Shown: in pieces, positions 7,801 to 17,134 of the stretch
Layout: every line of letters begins with the position of its first letter
Position numbering within the stretch: position 1 is the first letter of the stretch
From: Thermoplasmatota archaeon
GTDB taxonomy: Archaea; Thermoplasmatota; Penumbrarchaeia; Penumbrarchaeales; Penumbrarchaeaceae
Length of the DNA: 53,032 bases
NCBI GenBank assembly: GCA_016928095.1
Contig: JAFGLL010000089.1
Location: forward strand, 1 to 53,032
Direction: 5' to 3'
Notes under the pieces: model-generated
What the model saw: only the letters and a program-made list of their open reading frames with translations
Databases searched by the model: none
Told to the model about the DNA's origin: nothing
Made by a program: the position numbers and the translations under genes

Positions 7801-10475
7801 ACTTCAAGGTCGATGGTGTAATCCGGTCCGATACCTATGAAGTTCATTTGATCGTATTTGTTATCGTCCTCTTTGGTTTCCTTTACATCGTCCATCGCAT
7901 CAACGGTCAAAGATATATCCGCCTCACCTTCGCTGGTCATCCATTCCACGGATACTTCCGTGAATTCCCCGGCAGCTAGACCCGGAACGGAACTCTCACC
8001 AACAAGGAAACCGTTGACCTCCATTCTGGCGATGAACGGACCGGCATCGAACTCACCTACATTGCTGATATTACCTATCAGAACTACCGGAAAACCACTT
8101 ATGAGGGTGCCATTCACGGAAAGGTTCCCCGGTACCAGGTTAGGGCCGCCGGGAATGGTGATTATTGCATCAACATCAGAGCCTGAGATCAATGTGGTCA
8201 TTGGATCAGAAGTATAACTCCTGTAAGATGCAGATAGCAGGTAATTTCCGAGGAATGTCCTTCCTGTCGTTCTGAGCTCTTCCTGTGCAAGCGGGAACTC
8301 TGAGAGTCCATATTCGTTCGTATCATGGGTTGAGACATCGATCAGAACTGAACCGCTCACCCTCTGGACCTTGATCTTCGAACCAGAAATGGGGTTACCG
8401 ACCGAATCCTGGGCCATCGCGTTTACCCACCAGGCCCTGGCAATGACACCAGAGTCTACCGGTTTAAGCCAATTGGTCCTCCCCTGAGGCAGTGATCCAG
8501 AGAACGAGACATTGGTCAACATTGCATAATTGTCTATGTCCAGCGGGACATTGTACACAGAGTCATATGAATGAAGCGTAACACCTGAGAGGTGGATGTT
8601 CCCGACCTGGACCGGGTCACCATCCAGCTGGAGCATGCAGTTCTCGGCAAATATCCTGTCCGCGTTCACAGACCCTGCAGTGACCTTCACATCGACATTG
8701 GGACCGATCAGATTGAGCGAGCCGTTGAAATAACTACCCTCGATGTACGCCAAAGCTCCATTCCTGGCAATAAGATGCCCGATATCCATTTTGCCTCCAT
8801 CCAAGGTCAAGGTCGGGTTCCCGGTCCCCATGAGATATACATATAGATCATCGAAGCCCATGCTCATAAGGGTGACATTCTCCAATTCCAGGATGCCGCC
8901 ATTCTGCACCAGGATGTAGGCCGGTGACCCGTCTGTCATAAAAGCAACTATGGTGTTAGTGATCTTCAGATGGCCTCCGGATCCTACAATAAGATGTCCG
9001 TCGAAGGCGTAAAAGGAGGGATAGAAAACACCGTCTATCACGGAAGATGTTCCTCTGATGCTGGTCTGTCCGCTCACTGTCAGGTCCACTCCGAGGTCCG
9101 AAAAGAAAGACGAACCGGAGGGGTTAATAACATACTTTCTGAATTCCATAGGACCGGAGAGGAGCGAGATCGCCTCTTCGCTGACGGCCGACCCGTCCAT
9201 GGCCTTCTGGAAGATGTCCTTCTGCTCCCCCATATCGGGGAGTTCAGGATAGCTCTTGAACCTTGTGGACGCCTGGACGGTCTCCCCGTCTAAGGTCACT
9301 GTCACCAGGAAGTCCGGATAGGAATCTGCGTTTGGCATAGTAACGCTTGTGAAAACGTCGGTGATCACTGGAATGAAAGCCCATCCCACAGGTGATGTGT
9401 AGCTCCATTCACTGGCCTGTCTATCCATGTAAGCGAGGATCTCGTTCGTAAGATATGAGCTTACGAGCCTTGTATTTGTACCCCCCTCCACCCTGTAGAC
9501 CGTAACCTCCGTATCCTCCACAGGGATATCCATACCATCCATCAAATGAGCTCCTATCCATCGATAATAGACAACTCGAGATGAGGAATCCAACACATAG
9601 AATGCTGGATGTTCCGCTTTGGCGGAAGCAGATACGTTCACACTAACACCGACCAGATGAGCCACCCCTCCGTTCTCGACTTTGAGCATATTATGAGAAC
9701 CAGTGGATAGACTGGATTCGAAATCTATATCCAGGTAGGAATTGATAACGGTCAAGTTCGATCCCGAACCACCTACGGTTACATTACCCGCAGTGATACC
9801 GTCCCTTGAAGCGGTCTTGAATGAAAGGGTATCCCTCAGTTCAGAATCAACAATGAGAGCGATCGAACCTGACAAGAAGGAGAACAATGGCCCGTCATCG
9901 TTGAGGTCCAGATCGTCCTGTGTGCTTCCATCACCATCTATATCATAAGCTAGCAAGCTCTTATCCTGAAGTTCGTAGAACTCCGATCTTTCGGAGGTCA
10001 GTCTTGCCTGATCGGTCAGTATAATAGTGCCTGGCCCCTCCACCGCCGAATCCCTGAAGCTTATCTGGGACCCGGAACCATCCACCGAAATATCGATCTT
10101 GAAATAGGGGTGTAGCTGCCCAGTCTGTGTCGTGAGCAGAGTGTTCACGAATTCAAGCCGTCCACCGCTTTCGACCTTTATGGAATAAATGTGATCGTCG
10201 CCTCCTCCGATCTCACCATCCAGTCCAACATCCTGGGAAAGCGTTATGGTCGAGTTGGAGAACGTTAATACACTACCGGACCCGGTAACGAGAATATCCC
10301 CGTCGAGCAGGTAGTTTACTTTGTCATAACTCCTTTTACTTCCCCCCGAAACAGTTATCGAACCAATACTTGCAGCATTCACCCTTTGATCATCAGCTGC
10401 CAGTAAGAGCCCGAAAGAAGCTGCGATCAGAAGGGTGATCATGGCTATTGCGGGCATGACCGTTCGTATCTTCAT
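4833..10475 (-). CDS. Giant secreted CARDB-repeat membrane protein with cytoplasmic zinc-ribbon tail
   Basis: About 1880 residues. A signal peptide (M-K-I-R-T-V, then a long hydrophobic stretch) leads into about 750 residues of Ser/Gly/Asn-rich short beta repeats resembling a right-handed beta-helix. About eight CARDB/Ig-like repeats follow, each with an 'N-x-G ... D-x-N-N' pattern (for example ETNNEAIIP, DEGNNIIV). One transmembrane helix (MMWIVVLVIIILILILLAVA, encoded near 5250-5325) precedes a 138-residue tail. The tail has three Cys-x2-Cys pairs of pairs: C-S-N-C...C-P-H-C, C-E-C...C-P-S-C and, after a Glu-rich linker, C-F-E-C...C-P-H-C. The ectodomain is presumably outside and the ribbons inside. 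I chose the ATG at 10475 because AAGGTG lies just before it and a normal signal peptide starts there; the open frame extends to an ATG at 10526. Function unknown: surface adhesion, cell envelope or signalling. Confidence 0.8.
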   Translation of the reverse strand: MKIRTVMPAIAMITLLIAASFGLLLAADDQRVNAASIGSITVSGGSKRSYDKVNYLLDGDILVTGSGSVLTFSNSTITLSQDVGLDGEIGGGDDHIYSIKVESGGRLEFVNTLLTTQTGQLHPYFKIDISVDGSGSQISFRDSAVEGPGTIILTDQARLTSERSEFYELQDKSLLAYDIDGDGSTQDDLDLNDDGPLFSFLSGSIALIVDSELRDTLSFKTASRDGITAGNVTVGGSGSNLTVINSYLDIDFESSLSTGSHNMLKVENGGVAHLVGVSVNVSASAKAEHPAFYVLDSSSRVVYYRWIGAHLMDGMDIPVEDTEVTVYRVEGGTNTRLVSSYLTNEILAYMDRQASEWSYTSPVGWAFIPVITDVFTSVTMPNADSYPDFLVTVTLDGETVQASTRFKSYPELPDMGEQKDIFQKAMDGSAVSEEAISLLSGPMEFRKYVINPSGSSFFSDLGVDLTVSGQTSIRGTSSVIDGVFYPSFYAFDGHLIVGSGGHLKITNTIVAFMTDGSPAYILVQNGGILELENVTLMSMGFDDLYVYLMGTGNPTLTLDGGKMDIGHLIARNGALAYIEGSYFNGSLNLIGPNVDVKVTAGSVNADRIFAENCMLQLDGDPVQVGNIHLSGVTLHSYDSVYNVPLDIDNYAMLTNVSFSGSLPQGRTNWLKPVDSGVIARAWWVNAMAQDSVGNPISGSKIKVQRVSGSVLIDVSTHDTNEYGLSEFPLAQEELRTTGRTFLGNYLLSASYRSYTSDPMTTLISGSDVDAIITIPGGPNLVPGNLSVNGTLISGFPVVLIGNISNVGEFDAGPFIARMEVNGFLVGESSVPGLAAGEFTEVSVEWMTSEGEADISLTVDAMDDVKETKEDDNKYDQMNFIGIGPDYTIDLEVGPGVWAYGMVGELDLTVSNIGESDPEENGFYVNVTWVSGFSRGIIAEYLHIDYIEPGSHVIRVVEWTPDIAGLVTIRVEIFSKFDRTPINSYDTMVLDVLTLPDLKMVLNSFRVDAPVPVTVNTTVTLEVQVENVGELPAGDFMVRLYDMVKEPENQIGDEALIYGLLPETASEISFSWNAGLPIGYHDIIIVIDPLDSVLEQNETNNEAIIPVLVDTPPDLTFTNKVGASPKVVTEGKNVTFWATLKNVGRTKAVNAMIHFSLDSDTNVIETRSIDLSPGQEMNISFGWKAEGLGLHTLFIVADYWDAIKEPVETNNLRSFDFMVISKPDLYMENDDFRVETNEKIEIGKDVGITTAIRNSGETDAHNVFIRFYDGDPAAGGKIISWKETQPSVSIGLIPAGGMKGVNVTWKPQTGGYHNIYVVLDLANAIDESDEMNNKVYWPVYVQTLPDLTFTNLSLFQGDFEVDSAGVGKTLVINATLENKGDMPAPSFKVNFFNVEFENDPNPLPLGSDVVYLSGTLEGRSSMFIEMPWRVGYPKGVRTILVRTQLLEGVEQKVNNNMITVPIEIFDIDDVPELLPLNDTLTFSTGYPGITIDPQTHPVAYQGMNLSLELSISNIGGKAASNTSVVFMSSNATDTRVECSNIIMFIENNGTDIITGFWNLRDTGINTLRIIVDPANNIREFDEGNNIIVLTLDVVEAPDVTVSVLREGGPYNIETGQFDMTKGKEYDISFIVRNLGNHSLEGLLVEYNGPTDAPQRLIDLAPYQERTVTFTIKPDIGAGQIAVWKCKVNDDDRFYEKDYNNNEASSVINVLEPEKPSMMWIVVLVIIILILILLAVAGYYLYMKSRTKDMAKCSNCGGLVHIDDTVCPHCGIEFSDEMECECGEVIPADATECPSCGRPVAGGPPQVLQDVDDEEKEDLEGGEEVEEERPDQEPEELEEVEEVPEPSREPPEDSGDLAECFECGALIPVSAPICPHCGAVFE

Positions 10476-10526
10476 GGCACCTTGCTCCCTCATACGATCC
10501 ACCATCCAATTGAGCACTTTCAACAT

Positions 10527-10827
10527 TAATAACCAATTCTCATTATTTGAGCACTGATGAATTGGTTTTTACCCCCTTATGACATGAGCAGACATCACTG
10601 TCTATATATAGCTTATTACATAGCTCACGATTGTGGCAAATGACTGGAATGCTATCCAAGCGCATTGAATTTCCTTTCACGAGCATAGACCTTTGCATCC
10701 CTATTCATCCTTCACGGGTATGTATCGAAAGATACAGGCCTTTTATATGAATTGTCTCAGTATCCCCGGGGGAATCCCAGGGGGAAGGTTTTTTCTATAA
10801 GCGGGGTCATTAAATATGGGGATATAA
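10527..10827. promoter_or_regulatory. Divergent control region between the two giant exported-protein genes
   Basis: This 301-bp region has no gene. For the minus-strand CARDB gene, the palindromic CTATATATAG at 10602-10611 is the best TATA box. A dyad, AACCAATT at 10531-10538 with AATTGGTT at 10560-10567, lies downstream of it in the leader. For the plus-strand gene at 10828, TTTTATATGA at 10741-10750 is the best TATA box. It is preceded at 10721-10736 by the perfect dyad TGTATCGAAAGATACA, an operator-like site or small hairpin with a GAAA loop. The ~55-nt leader that follows is rich in G and C runs and ends in ATGGGGAT before the GTG start. Confidence 0.5.
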
Positions 10828-13800
10828 GTGCGTTGGACAAGAAAATTTCTTAGATCGGATAATATTAGCTCCAGGACCATCAACCTACGAGGTCACTTCT
10901 CCCGGGTTGTGATCTGTTGCCTCTTGATCATCCTGTTTCCATGTGGTGTTCATCGGGAGGACTGCATCCATAATATGACAAACGGTTGTTCTTCGACCTT
11001 CGATGGTGATCGAACTACCATTGACATACCTGTTATCAACGAAGTGTATCCGGAACCCTCAACAGACCTGAACGATGACGGTCTCGTCAATACCGAAGAT
11101 GAGTTCATCGAGATATTCAATCCGACAGATGGATATTTTGATCTGGCAAATTGGTCTCTGTCGGACAACCATGATAGTCACACGATCCATGGTTTAACGA
11201 TAGCACCAGGAGGGTTTGCTACATTATGGAGGGTTCGGACCCAACTAATGCTCGGAAGGGATGACAGGGTCGAACTCCGCAACGATACCGGAACCTTGAT
11301 TGACTCCTTCGAATGGTCATCGATCAGAACCGGTCTAACGATCCAGAGAGCACCGGATGGAGGTGGGGTTATCAGGAAGGTCTTCCGTCCCAGTCCCGGT
11401 TCTCGAAATCTCGGTCCACCGCTCGTGAAGATCAACGAGATCATGGTGGACCCTCCGGGAGCCAATCTCGGGAACCAGTGGATCGAGCTTCTTAACATCG
11501 GTGAGGAAGAGAACCTTAAAGGTTTCACATTGACCAATGGAGAAGGGGTTGTGGTCTCCTTCGACGATCTCTGGCTGGGAACGGATGAGAGATTAGTGGT
11601 GTTCCTTGGAAAACCTTCCGATGATATCATAATCCCGTTCGAGGCAAGCAGGATATTCTTCTCCCAGACCTCAGCACTTTTTACTGTCGGGGATGATATT
11701 TCCCTTCTAGATGTTGACGCGGTGGTCGTTGATTATGTCGCATGGGGGGCTTCCAGTCACGTAGGTGAACCGGGTAGAGGATACGAGGTGTCCGAGTGGT
11801 ATGGAAAATTCTGGGATGCATCCAATGGGACCATATCAGAAACCGGTGATAAGAACCCATCATTGGTCACTGGCAGATCTATCATCAGGGTCCCCGACGG
11901 TCATGATACTTCTTCCCCTTTTGATTGGACCGCTACCCCGGGAAACTGCACGGGTTCTATGGGGTGGGACAACGGTTTGGACCCCTCCCTGGAGATACTT
12001 TTCGATGAGGAGGAATTCTGGTTAGAAAGGGGTTCCTCAAAGGAGATAAGCATATGGATACTGGACCGGGGCAATATGGCTGGGGAGCTCAATGTCTCGC
12101 TGACCTACGAAGCACCGAACTGGACGATAGAAGACCACGTTACCGGAGGGACATGGATCGGACCAAATGAACCAGTCGAATGTGGTTTCATGGCAAGATC
12201 TCCCAACCAATTGGGCGAGGACAGGAGGGTCACGGTCGGACTATCGGTAGCTTGGGAACAACTTGAACCGTTATCGTTCAAGGATCAGGTCGAGCTTGTG
12301 ATCCCGGCCCCCGATGTGAAGTTCGGGGGTGCAAAACTGGAGTATCAAGATAAGGTTGTGACAGGAGATGTGCCATCCGGAGCGGAGCTTCTTCTTGAAG
12401 GTAATGTCCTGGGGGGCGGGGAGCTGGATCCGGGGACTATCAAACTGTCCATCGAGGTCTTTGAGAATAATGACGTTGAAAATAGGACAGTGGTGCATGA
12501 GGAGGTGGTCTTCAAGGACATGACCACCACGTCAAAAAGGGAATTCGAGGTAACCGTTGACACCCTTGGGCTGGAGGGCTCGTACCGATTGCTGCTCATA
12601 CTTGACAAGGAGGGCCTTATCGAGGAGATAGATGAGGACAATAACCTCTGGACGACCACCTTCGATGCCGTACCCTCTCTCATACCACTGGGTCAGACAG
12701 GATTGATGATCACCAGGGTTCTCTGGAACTGCACCTACGAAGAGAGGTTCATGCAAATTGAGAATCCCACAAAAGGAGATGTGGATATCTCCGGCGTCCG
12801 GATCTCGGATGGGATATCACATTCCAGTTTTCCAAAAGGTGTCGTCCTTCGACCTGGGAATGCCGCTGCTGTAATATGGGGACAGGCTGCGCGTGATAGA
12901 TTGGATCCAGATATAATGATCTTCAATATCTCAGGAGGATCAACGGCAAGCAGAATGGTCTCATCCCTTCAGGTTCCCGACCCATTCGAAACTGGAAGAC
13001 TTCTGCTCAGGACCGAATTCAGGACGGACATCGACATGGTACTTCTAAGAGGTATTGCCACAGATGCCCACGGCTGGACCCATGGGGATGCCGTTGAGAC
13101 AACATGGGGAACGGTGCTATATCGGGTCAGGTCGACAGCCGATACGCTGATCGATACGAACACATCGATGGACTGGACCGTGGATAGGGGTGGCGGGTTC
13201 CTCCTGGAGTTCCTCCTTGATCCTGATGTGTCAGGCCCCGGTGAGTATATAGTGATCTCTGGTGAGTGCTCGGACCGGGACCTATCCGGCATGATGATCA
13301 TGTGCTCTGGACGTGCTGCGGTCATACCCAATGGGACCGTGATAACGGGAGATGATGTTCTGATCATAGCGAAGGACCCTGAGGCTTACGAACAGACATA
13401 CAGAAGGCTACCTGATCTGTCCTTCGGCGACTCAACGGTATTGGATGGTCGGAGGATCGATGGATGCAAGGTCCCGATGTATCCTGAGCTGATAATGCCC
13501 AACACTGAAGGGAACCTGGTTCTGATCGACAGGGAGAACAAGGTCCTGGACACCATAAGATGGGGGAATGGTGAGGGAAAAATCGGGAAACCCTCTAAAG
13601 ATGTTATCATGGGGAGATATCTGCTTTCGAACGGGACTTCCCAAGGCTGGATGGCGGTCGGGTTGGGTTCCGACCCCCTATCCTGCGTATCCATCCCGAA
13701 AATAAACGCTTCAGGGGTATTCTTTCAGGGTCCCCTCGAGAACGGTCTCGAATGGTTGCTGGAGGTCGACGATGACCTCTTCCTGATCACATCCACCCTG

Positions 13801-16800
13801 GATGATGAAGGGGTCCTCGGCATTCTGGGAGACCATCTTTCAAAAGGCTTTGGTCTCCAGATCGTTCTGACCTGTGAACCCTGGTCACCCCTGGGTGAGG
13901 TCGATGAGCTGTTCCACCCGGTGTCGACCAGGGCGGGTTATGCCAAATATCTCCTCAAGAAAGGGGCAGACATTCATACCCTGGACGTTGGAAGGGTTGC
14001 CGGGACATCAATGATCATTTGCGGTGATCGGATCTTGTTCGTATCGGGACCTCTTGTAACGGGACAGGACGGCAAGGATGCAGGCATACCATGCTATTTC
14101 GGAACAGAGCTTGGACCTCTCTGCCATGGAACGGTTCAGGAGATCATGGACCGATACATGAGAGTATCCAGCAACGATCTTGCCGGATTATCGCTGATAG
14201 AACCGACCGAACCTTCACAACGATCCATAGGTCTCGAACCCTCGGACCGACCGGTGATGACGCAGAGCGGGCATCTGAGCATTGGACCCCTCCTGGACAC
14301 CCATATCCCGATGGATACTGGCAAGGTGCTCATACATCACTCGGAGGGACCACTGGATATTACGTATATCCTGGAATTGGCCAATTCCGGAACGGAGATC
14401 AAGCTGATACTCGGTCCCAAATGCCTTGAAGTTCTGGGTCCGGGTTCCAATGGGGGTGTGTCGAATGCATCCTCCCGGATGATCGCATCAGACCATTTCC
14501 TCTCACCGAGCGAACTTTCAGAAGACCTGCTCATGAGAGCTGCGGGATTGGTCAAAGCCTCGGAGGAGATGGGGCTCCCGGTGGTGGTGAAGATAGGTGA
14601 TATGGATTCTGGCAGATACTTTCAGGGGTCCATGATGATCACTGATAAAGAGGCGAGAACGACCCTCCCTTGCTACGATCGTGAAGGAGACCTGCGGTCT
14701 ATGGTACTCACAGGGAATGCCCAGAGCCATTTCCAGGATCTGTTCATGGCGGAATGGGAGAGGGCCAACCCGTTCCCATGGGGTTTGATCGAAGGGGAGG
14801 ACCAGAATATCGGAAGCTGTCCTTCCATAAGGATAGAAGAGGTCTACTATGATACTTATATTGCCAATGACCCGGATGAATATGTATGCCTTATGAACAC
14901 TGGACCGTATCCGATGAATCTATCGGGTCTCATGATCAGCGATGATGAAGGGCTTGGTATCACTTCGGACGGCATCCTGATCCTCGGAAATGTCATACTC
15001 GGACCAGGTGATCGTTTGTTCATAACCAAGAACAGCACGGACCTAATCTCACAGAACGGTTATCTGCCACATATCTCCTGGGGTTCAACGGAGTGGCTGT
15101 GTGCACTTCCCTGCAGTGGCATGCTAAAGCTGGCAAACGGCAACGATTCGGTCATGCTCCGGGATAAGAGAGGATATATCATCGATTCTGTCAGTTGGGG
15201 AACAGCATTCATTCCTGATGGAGTGTGGACCACTTATGAGATGGGAGAATGGATGGGGCCGCCGTGTCCGGATATCAGTTGGGGGACGGTCCTGTTCCGG
15301 GTCAGGGAAACTGATACGAACACCAGGGAGGATTGGATGTCCATCAGGCCAAGATACCCAGGACAGTCAAGGATGGACCTGTTCGATCAAGGAGAGTACA
15401 GGGACATGACGGTCGGAGTATGCCCTGACTCCAGTTCCGAGGTTCTCTGCCGGGCCCTCGATGAAGCAGATAGTAACATCCTTGTGAATGTCTACGAACT
15501 TACATCGGAATGGATCACCTCCAGACTGGTAGGTGTCCATCAAAGAGGAGTGGATGTCAAGTTACTCCTTGAGGGGAACCCTGTGGGAGGTCTGAGCTAC
15601 AGCGAGGAGAAATGCATCTCGAGATTAGTATCGGCAGGGATACAGGTGAGGAAGATGGTCACGAATACTCAACTGGGGATCCGCGACAGATATCGCTATG
15701 ATCATGCCAAATACCTCGTGATGGACAATGAGTTAGTAGTGATAAGCACCGATAACTTCAAGGAAACCTCCTTCCCCCCTCCTGGAAGTCCTCATGGTTC
15801 CGGAACCAGGGGATGGATCGTGAACCTCCACTCAAAGGACATGGCCAGAGATCTTACAGAAGTGTTCATGGATGACTGGGAGGGACCCGATATCGAGGTG
15901 TGCGGGGTCCTTTTCGAGACCGATGACCTTTTGATCGCACCCTCTATGTCCACTGGCTCATACCCGATCTACAGACAATGGTTCGACCCTTTATATACTG
16001 ACCATGGAGGTAATGGATCTATCCTGATCACCCCTGACCATTTATGTCTTGAGATGAACCCTCTTCTTGATCTGATAAAGCGATCGGAAAGTGAGATCAT
16101 CCTGGAGCTGATGGACATTGAGATGGAATATCTCCTTTACAATTCCGGCATGGATACTATACCATTCACATACGCCTCCGACCGAGAGAAGTATGGCGTG
16201 AACATAATGAACCCGTATCTGGAGGAATTGATCCACGCTGCCGCCCGGGGTGTCAATGTGATCCTGCTCCTTGATGGTTCGGATTTCAATGGTGACCTTG
16301 TCCCGGACTGTCTGGAAAAGATAGAGCAGATCACTGATGTCCTGAAAAAAATGGGTGTCGAAGATCATTTCCTTATCCGGATGCACCCTTCCCCGCGTTA
16401 CTGTATGGAGGGAGAGATATACATGGTCCATAACAAGGGGATGATAGTCGATCGCCAATGGGTCTGGGTTTCATCCTTCAACTGGGGGCCCACATCAGGA
16501 CTTGAGAACAGAGAGGTCGGTGTTCTCTTCGGATCGCAAGATGCAGCAAAATACCTCAGGGAGGTACTTCTATTCGACATCGGAGGTTCTCTACAATCCC
16601 AGGTGGATGTTCGGAAGGTGTGGTCCTTTGGTGATCTCAAAGGGGACAGGATATCCTCCCTCGAGGTTGGTCTGGAGGTCGCATGGAGAGGGGAGGGGGA
16701 GATAACCATCGAACTTCAAAGCATTGAATTGTCAACGGGAGATACAAGCTCGCTCCAGACCGTGCACCTGGACCAGGGCTTCATAGGGGTGATCGTCCTC

Positions 16801-17040
16801 GAAGCGCTCGATGTGGACATTGATAGAGAGGTCGGGTTCATCATTAGGGTTACCGGAGAAGGAATGGGCTTTGATGCATGTATCTTCGAAATATCCGAAC
16901 CCATTGAGGGAAATCAATGGTCAGAACCCGGGATCCTTTCCATGCAATGGGTTCCCATTTCCATGGTATTGTTCCTTTCTCTCTCCATATCAATGATAAG
17001 AGCTATCGCCACCAGACGCAAATGGGAGAGTGAAGAATGA
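10828..17040 (+). CDS. Giant exported lamin-tail / phospholipase-D domain protein
   Basis: This 2070-residue protein starts at a GTG. A basic N-terminus and hydrophobic stretch (VVICCLLIILFPCGV) form a signal. About five lamin-tail-like beta domains follow (segments such as INEVYPEP, E-F-I-E-I-F-N-P, INEIMVDPPG, WIELLN), plus a CARDB-like repeat near residues 495-620. There are then two phospholipase-D modules. In the first (about 960-1310) the HxK sites are degenerate. The second has intact H-x-K-x4-D motifs at His1626/Lys1628/Asp1633 (HAKYLVMD) and His1868/Lys1870/Asp1875 (HNKGMIVD). A C-terminal membrane helix and short basic tail anchor it. Two intact HKD motifs imply phosphodiester hydrolysis outside the cell, on lipid or nucleic acid; lamin-tail domains accompany secreted nucleases and PLD enzymes in prokaryotes. 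Substrate not determinable. The pcn gene follows closely on the same strand. Confidence 0.82.
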   Translation: MRWTRKFLRSDNISSRTINLRGHFSRVVICCLLIILFPCGVHREDCIHNMTNGCSSTFDGDRTTIDIPVINEVYPEPSTDLNDDGLVNTEDEFIEIFNPTDGYFDLANWSLSDNHDSHTIHGLTIAPGGFATLWRVRTQLMLGRDDRVELRNDTGTLIDSFEWSSIRTGLTIQRAPDGGGVIRKVFRPSPGSRNLGPPLVKINEIMVDPPGANLGNQWIELLNIGEEENLKGFTLTNGEGVVVSFDDLWLGTDERLVVFLGKPSDDIIIPFEASRIFFSQTSALFTVGDDISLLDVDAVVVDYVAWGASSHVGEPGRGYEVSEWYGKFWDASNGTISETGDKNPSLVTGRSIIRVPDGHDTSSPFDWTATPGNCTGSMGWDNGLDPSLEILFDEEEFWLERGSSKEISIWILDRGNMAGELNVSLTYEAPNWTIEDHVTGGTWIGPNEPVECGFMARSPNQLGEDRRVTVGLSVAWEQLEPLSFKDQVELVIPAPDVKFGGAKLEYQDKVVTGDVPSGAELLLEGNVLGGGELDPGTIKLSIEVFENNDVENRTVVHEEVVFKDMTTTSKREFEVTVDTLGLEGSYRLLLILDKEGLIEEIDEDNNLWTTTFDAVPSLIPLGQTGLMITRVLWNCTYEERFMQIENPTKGDVDISGVRISDGISHSSFPKGVVLRPGNAAAVIWGQAARDRLDPDIMIFNISGGSTASRMVSSLQVPDPFETGRLLLRTEFRTDIDMVLLRGIATDAHGWTHGDAVETTWGTVLYRVRSTADTLIDTNTSMDWTVDRGGGFLLEFLLDPDVSGPGEYIVISGECSDRDLSGMMIMCSGRAAVIPNGTVITGDDVLIIAKDPEAYEQTYRRLPDLSFGDSTVLDGRRIDGCKVPMYPELIMPNTEGNLVLIDRENKVLDTIRWGNGEGKIGKPSKDVIMGRYLLSNGTSQGWMAVGLGSDPLSCVSIPKINASGVFFQGPLENGLEWLLEVDDDLFLITSTLDDEGVLGILGDHLSKGFGLQIVLTCEPWSPLGEVDELFHPVSTRAGYAKYLLKKGADIHTLDVGRVAGTSMIICGDRILFVSGPLVTGQDGKDAGIPCYFGTELGPLCHGTVQEIMDRYMRVSSNDLAGLSLIEPTEPSQRSIGLEPSDRPVMTQSGHLSIGPLLDTHIPMDTGKVLIHHSEGPLDITYILELANSGTEIKLILGPKCLEVLGPGSNGGVSNASSRMIASDHFLSPSELSEDLLMRAAGLVKASEEMGLPVVVKIGDMDSGRYFQGSMMITDKEARTTLPCYDREGDLRSMVLTGNAQSHFQDLFMAEWERANPFPWGLIEGEDQNIGSCPSIRIEEVYYDTYIANDPDEYVCLMNTGPYPMNLSGLMISDDEGLGITSDGILILGNVILGPGDRLFITKNSTDLISQNGYLPHISWGSTEWLCALPCSGMLKLANGNDSVMLRDKRGYIIDSVSWGTAFIPDGVWTTYEMGEWMGPPCPDISWGTVLFRVRETDTNTREDWMSIRPRYPGQSRMDLFDQGEYRDMTVGVCPDSSSEVLCRALDEADSNILVNVYELTSEWITSRLVGVHQRGVDVKLLLEGNPVGGLSYSEEKCISRLVSAGIQVRKMVTNTQLGIRDRYRYDHAKYLVMDNELVVISTDNFKETSFPPPGSPHGSGTRGWIVNLHSKDMARDLTEVFMDDWEGPDIEVCGVLFETDDLLIAPSMSTGSYPIYRQWFDPLYTDHGGNGSILITPDHLCLEMNPLLDLIKRSESEIILELMDIEMEYLLYNSGMDTIPFTYASDREKYGVNIMNPYLEELIHAAARGVNVILLLDGSDFNGDLVPDCLEKIEQITDVLKKMGVEDHFLIRMHPSPRYCMEGEIYMVHNKGMIVDRQWVWVSSFNWGPTSGLENREVGVLFGSQDAAKYLREVLLFDIGGSLQSQVDVRKVWSFGDLKGDRISSLEVGLEVAWRGEGEITIELQSIELSTGDTSSLQTVHLDQGFIGVIVLEALDVDIDREVGFIIRVTGEGMGFDACIFEISEPIEGNQWSEPGILSMQWVPISMVLFLSLSISMIRAIATRRKWESEE

Positions 17041-17134
17041 TGCCAGGTGATTCATGGATGTCTTTAGGCAAACTTTATTATTGCCCTCCTTGATTAGGGC
17101 AGTGGAACGCGATATCGGCCAGCTGGGGATGGAT

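Noticed and set aside
17054-17134. N-terminal extension of PCNA
   Set aside because: The extra 27 residues are absent from PCNA proteins, and the ATG at 17135 gives the normal length and sequence start.
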